Assembly (NCBI GenBank): GCA_030616025.1
Contig: JAUWYD010000113.1
Location: 1 to 5,047 of the forward strand
DNA: 5,047 bases
From: Chloroflexota bacterium
GTDB taxonomy: Bacteria > Chloroflexota > Anaerolineae > UBA7937 > B3-Chlor
Direction of reading: 5' to 3'
A model generated the notes under the pieces. The model was given only the letters and a program-made list of their open reading frames with translations. It was not told the origin of the DNA and made no database searches. Each line of letters begins with the position of its first letter. Position 1 is the stretch's first letter. Below are positions 4,543-5,047 of the stretch, one piece after another. Made by a program: the position numbers and the translations under genes.

Positions 4543-4896
4543 TTGACCAGAGTAAAAGGAGGGCCCAGGGCCCGCAGACGGCACAAGAAAGTCTTGAAGT
4601 TGACCAAGGGACAGCGCGGGACCAAGCATTCTCTCTACCGCAGGGCTCATGAAGGGATGCTGAAATCTCTCACGTACGCCTATCGGGATCGTCGGCGGCG
4701 CAAGCGAGATTTCCGACGACTGTGGATTTCGCGGATTAACGCCGCCAGTCGCCAGAATGGAGTGCCCTACGGCCGTTTCATGGCAGGCTTGAGAGAGGCC
4801 GGAGTGGAGTTGGATCGCAAGGTCCTGGCAGATCTGGCCGTCAACGATGCTGAGGCTTTTGCTCATCTGGTTGAGGTGGCCACGGGAGCGCAGTGA
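4543..4896 (+). CDS. rplT: 50S ribosomal protein L20
   Basis: The 117-residue product has the standard L20 length and motifs: TRVKGG at the N terminus, RARRRHKKVLKLTKGQRG, the long basic helix with YAYRDRRRRKRDFRRLWISRIN (split across about residues 46-67), and GVELDRKVLADLAVND toward the C terminus. L20 binds 23S rRNA early in 50S assembly and in several bacteria represses its own operon by binding mRNA. The start is TTG 4543, supported by AAGGAG (4528-4533) with a 9-base spacer and by the fit to the family N terminus. The stop overlaps the next gene by 4 bases (GTGA). Confidence 0.96.
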   Translation: MTRVKGGPRARRRHKKVLKLTKGQRGTKHSLYRRAHEGMLKSLTYAYRDRRRRKRDFRRLWISRINAASRQNGVPYGRFMAGLREAGVELDRKVLADLAVNDAEAFAHLVEVATGAQ

Positions 4897-5047
4897 TCAC
4901 CAGCAGAACCAATGAGAAGGTGAGATATGTGCGGTCCCTGCACCGTAGGCAGGTTCGCCATCGAGAAAGGCGCTTCATTGTCGAAGGTACGCGCCTGATA
5001 GGGGAGATGAATCAGACGGGCCAAGAGCCCGTCTTTGTCTTTTACAC
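4893..5047 (+). CDS. SpoU/TrmH-family RNA 2'-O-methyltransferase, N-terminal part (3' partial)
   Basis: GTG 4893 overlaps the rplT stop (GTGA) and has GGGAG (4884-4888) 4 bases upstream. Fifty-one complete codons are visible before the window ends. The start ITSRTNEKVRYVRSLHRR and the RERRFIVEGTRLI segment (about 24-36) are typical of the L30e-like substrate-binding domain at the front of rRNA/tRNA methyltransferases of the SpoU (TrmH/RlmB) class, which use S-adenosylmethionine to methylate a ribose 2'-OH. Such genes often follow rplT, which supports the call. The catalytic knotted SPOUT domain lies outside the window, so the specific RNA target is unknown. Confidence 0.8.
   Translation, partial: MITSRTNEKVRYVRSLHRRQVRHRERRFIVEGTRLIGEMNQTGQEPVFVFY
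5014..5043 (+). other. Terminator-like hairpin inside the methyltransferase coding region
   Basis: AGACGGGC (5014-5021) pairs perfectly with GCCCGTCT (5027-5034) around a 5-base loop and is followed by TTGTCTTTT (5035-5043). It has the form of an intrinsic terminator but lies within an open frame that reads as plausible protein (QTGQEPVFVFY). It may attenuate transcription beyond rplT or be coincidental. Confidence 0.45.

Overview
The window is a compact bacterial chromosome segment of moderate-to-high GC in which every gene lies on the + strand. It joins two unrelated operons. The anaerobic iron-sulfur and flavin redox genes suggest a strict anaerobe. The gene styles recall Chloroflexota (Dehalococcoidia-like) or a deep anaerobic Firmicute or Desulfobacterota lineage. 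This taxonomic guess is an inference and cannot be fixed from the window.

Bases 1-3449 are the 3' end of a redox operon. In order it encodes: an iron-sulfur protein resembling the FrhB / F420-hydrogenase beta family (5' end cut off); an AsrA/HydB-like (sulfhydrogenase beta, FlxC-like) iron-sulfur protein; an AsrB/HydG-like FAD/NAD(P) reductase with a [2Fe-2S] cluster; an HdrC-like protein with two [4Fe-4S] clusters and an extra cysteine-rich tail; and a MoaD/ThiS-type ubiquitin-fold protein ending in Gly-Gly. Most junctions overlap or are separated by a few bases, so the genes are probably co-transcribed and partly translationally coupled. The set resembles the NAD(P)H-oxidising electron-input modules (Flx, sulfhydrogenase beta/gamma, Asr A/B) that feed heterodisulfide-reductase-type complexes. 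HdrA and HdrB are not in the window. The natural reading is electron transfer between NAD(P)H, a chain of Fe-S clusters and an HdrABC-like or related partner encoded upstream or elsewhere.

Bases 3450-3665 hold the boundary: a short intrinsic terminator, a near-consensus promoter (TTGACT, 17 bp, extended TG-n-TATAGT) and a leader of about 100 nt. The leader is the most interesting part. The best-supported start of infC is an AUU codon at 3666 with a well-placed GAGGTG Shine-Dalgarno. That Shine-Dalgarno can be sequestered in a local hairpin, and a potential 16-codon upstream ORF runs through the hairpin and ends on top of the AUU.

Bases 3666-4896 are the classical infC-rpmI-rplT translation operon (IF3, L35, L20). 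A perfect 11-bp hairpin without a U-tract lies between infC and rpmI. The window ends inside a SpoU/TrmH-type RNA 2'-O-methyltransferase gene whose GTG overlaps the rplT stop. That partial gene contains a terminator-like hairpin reusing the same stem arms as the infC-rpmI hairpin. No tRNA, rRNA, CRISPR array, insertion sequence or phage feature was seen.
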